Shown: piece by piece, positions 5,871-6,624 of the stretch
Layout: the number at the start of each line of letters is the position of its first letter
How positions within the stretch are numbered: the first letter of the stretch is position 1
Origin: Gammaproteobacteria bacterium
Lineage (GTDB): Bacteria; Pseudomonadota; Gammaproteobacteria; Nitrosococcales; Methylophagaceae
Length of the DNA: 6,624 bases
NCBI GenBank assembly: GCA_003645385.1
Contig: QNEY01000096.1
Coordinates: forward strand, 1-6,624
Reading direction: 5' to 3'
Program-made: the position numbers and the translations under genes
The notes under the pieces: model-generated
What the model was told of the DNA's origin: nothing
What the model saw: the letters and a program-made list of their open reading frames with translations, nothing else
The model's database searches: none

Positions 5871-6624
5871 ATGAACATATCATTGATAGGAACCGGCTTA
5901 ATGGGACAGGCATTAGGCGAGCATCTACTTACTCAAGGCCACACATTAACTATATTCAACCGAAGTCCTGAAAAAGTGACCGCATTACAGCAACAAGGTG
6001 CTTCAATCGCAAGCTCTGCGCAACAAGCTGTTATCTCCAGTGACTTTTGCCTGTTAATGTTAAGTGATGCAAATGCAATTAATGCTGTTCTTGATCAAAT
6101 CGATCCTGACATCTTCAGCAACAAAATTATTATTCAAATGGGCACCATTGCCCCGAATGAATCTCGTGCCATAGCTAAACGTATTACCGACAATCATGGC
6201 CATTATTTAGAATGCCCAGTGTTAGGCAGTCTTCCTGAAGCCAGAATGGGCACATTAATTCTAATGGCAGGTGGTGCTGTTGATGATTATCAAACCGCTT
6301 TACCCTTATTAAAAATTATCGGGAAAGACCCTCAACACATTGGTGGCGCCGGCCAAGGAGCCACTATTAAACTCGCTATGAATCAATTAATTGCAGGATT
6401 AACTTCAAGTTTTGCATTAAGCTTGGCTTTAGTAGAAAAAGAAGGTATTGAAACCGAACAGTTTATGAAAATTGTCAGAGACAGTGCTTTATACGCCCCC
6501 ACCTTTGATAAGAAACTTGAACGGATGCTACAACGTGATTTTTCTAATCCAAATTTCCCGACCAAACATCTAGCCAAAGACACTAGGTTATTTTTATCAG
6601 TTGCCAAACAACTCGGTTTAGAAA
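5871..6624 (+). CDS. NAD(P)-dependent beta-hydroxyacid dehydrogenase family protein, 3' end missing
   Basis: This belongs to the 3-hydroxyisobutyrate/tartronate-semialdehyde/glyoxylate reductase superfamily, cytoplasmic oxidoreductases that interconvert short beta-hydroxyacids or semialdehydes using NAD(P). The 251 codons seen, of a usual 285-300, run open to the window edge. The Rossmann start is ISLIGTGLMG (3-12). FNRSPEKV (29-36) after the second strand suggests NADP preference. QMGTIAP (89-95) matches the MSTVSP-type motif. Catalytic Lys167 sits in GATIKLAMN (163-171), and HLAKDTRL (233-240) supplies the second conserved Lys-Asp. The usual substrate motif APVSGS reads CPVLGS (115-120), a Ser-to-Leu change at 118, so the exact substrate cannot be named. 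The ATG at 5871 directly precedes the first Rossmann strand and no better upstream start exists. Its ribosome site is weak (GGA about 11 bases upstream). It is transcribed divergently from glyA; a link to serine or glyoxylate metabolism is only suggested by position. Confidence 0.92.
   Translation, partial: MNISLIGTGLMGQALGEHLLTQGHTLTIFNRSPEKVTALQQQGASIASSAQQAVISSDFCLLMLSDANAINAVLDQIDPDIFSNKIIIQMGTIAPNESRAIAKRITDNHGHYLECPVLGSLPEARMGTLILMAGGAVDDYQTALPLLKIIGKDPQHIGGAGQGATIKLAMNQLIAGLTSSFALSLALVEKEGIETEQFMKIVRDSALYAPTFDKKLERMLQRDFSNPNFPTKHLAKDTRLFLSVAKQLGLE

Noticed and set aside
6383..6607. Leftward 74-codon open frame
   Set aside because: Antisense to the conserved second half of the dehydrogenase gene, including its catalytic Lys region.

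Overview
This window looks like a piece of a gammaproteobacterial chromosome with fairly A+T-rich DNA (judged by eye, not counted). GlyA, NrdR, RibD and RibE all have gammaproteobacterial-looking sequences, and the order glyA-nrdR-ribD-ribE-ribB is a familiar gammaproteobacterial arrangement. I cannot name the genus. There are no rRNA or tRNA genes, insertion sequences or CRISPR arrays, and coding density is very high.

Layout. Six recognisable genes and one small unassigned gene run leftward on the minus strand, in transcription order: glyA (serine hydroxymethyltransferase), nrdR (regulator of ribonucleotide reductase genes), a 73-codon gene with two Cys pairs, ribD, ribE, a ribBX-type gene, and lpxB, which runs off the left edge. 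Gaps between them are 20, 4, 2 and 3 bases, followed by two 4-base overlaps. They therefore probably form one operon read from the 110-base region at 5761-5870. On the other side of that region a beta-hydroxyacid dehydrogenase family gene runs rightward and is cut by the right edge.

How the genes work together. GlyA makes the one-carbon units needed for purines and dTMP. NrdR adjusts deoxynucleotide synthesis. RibD, RibE and the RibB domain supply three of the enzymes for riboflavin from GTP and ribulose 5-phosphate. The GTP cyclohydrolase II-like half of the ribB product lacks its zinc cysteines, so a separate RibA must be encoded elsewhere. Lumazine synthase (ribH) is also absent from the window. 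LpxB, a lipid A enzyme, is the odd member: it sits in the riboflavin operon rather than visibly beside lpxA, starts with TTG inside the end of ribBX, and has motif variants unlike the E. coli enzyme.

No wholly new multi-gene system is evident. The points most worth following are the 73-residue Cys-pair protein between nrdR and ribD, the atypical lpxB, the degenerate RibBX, and a near-perfect inverted repeat just upstream of glyA.
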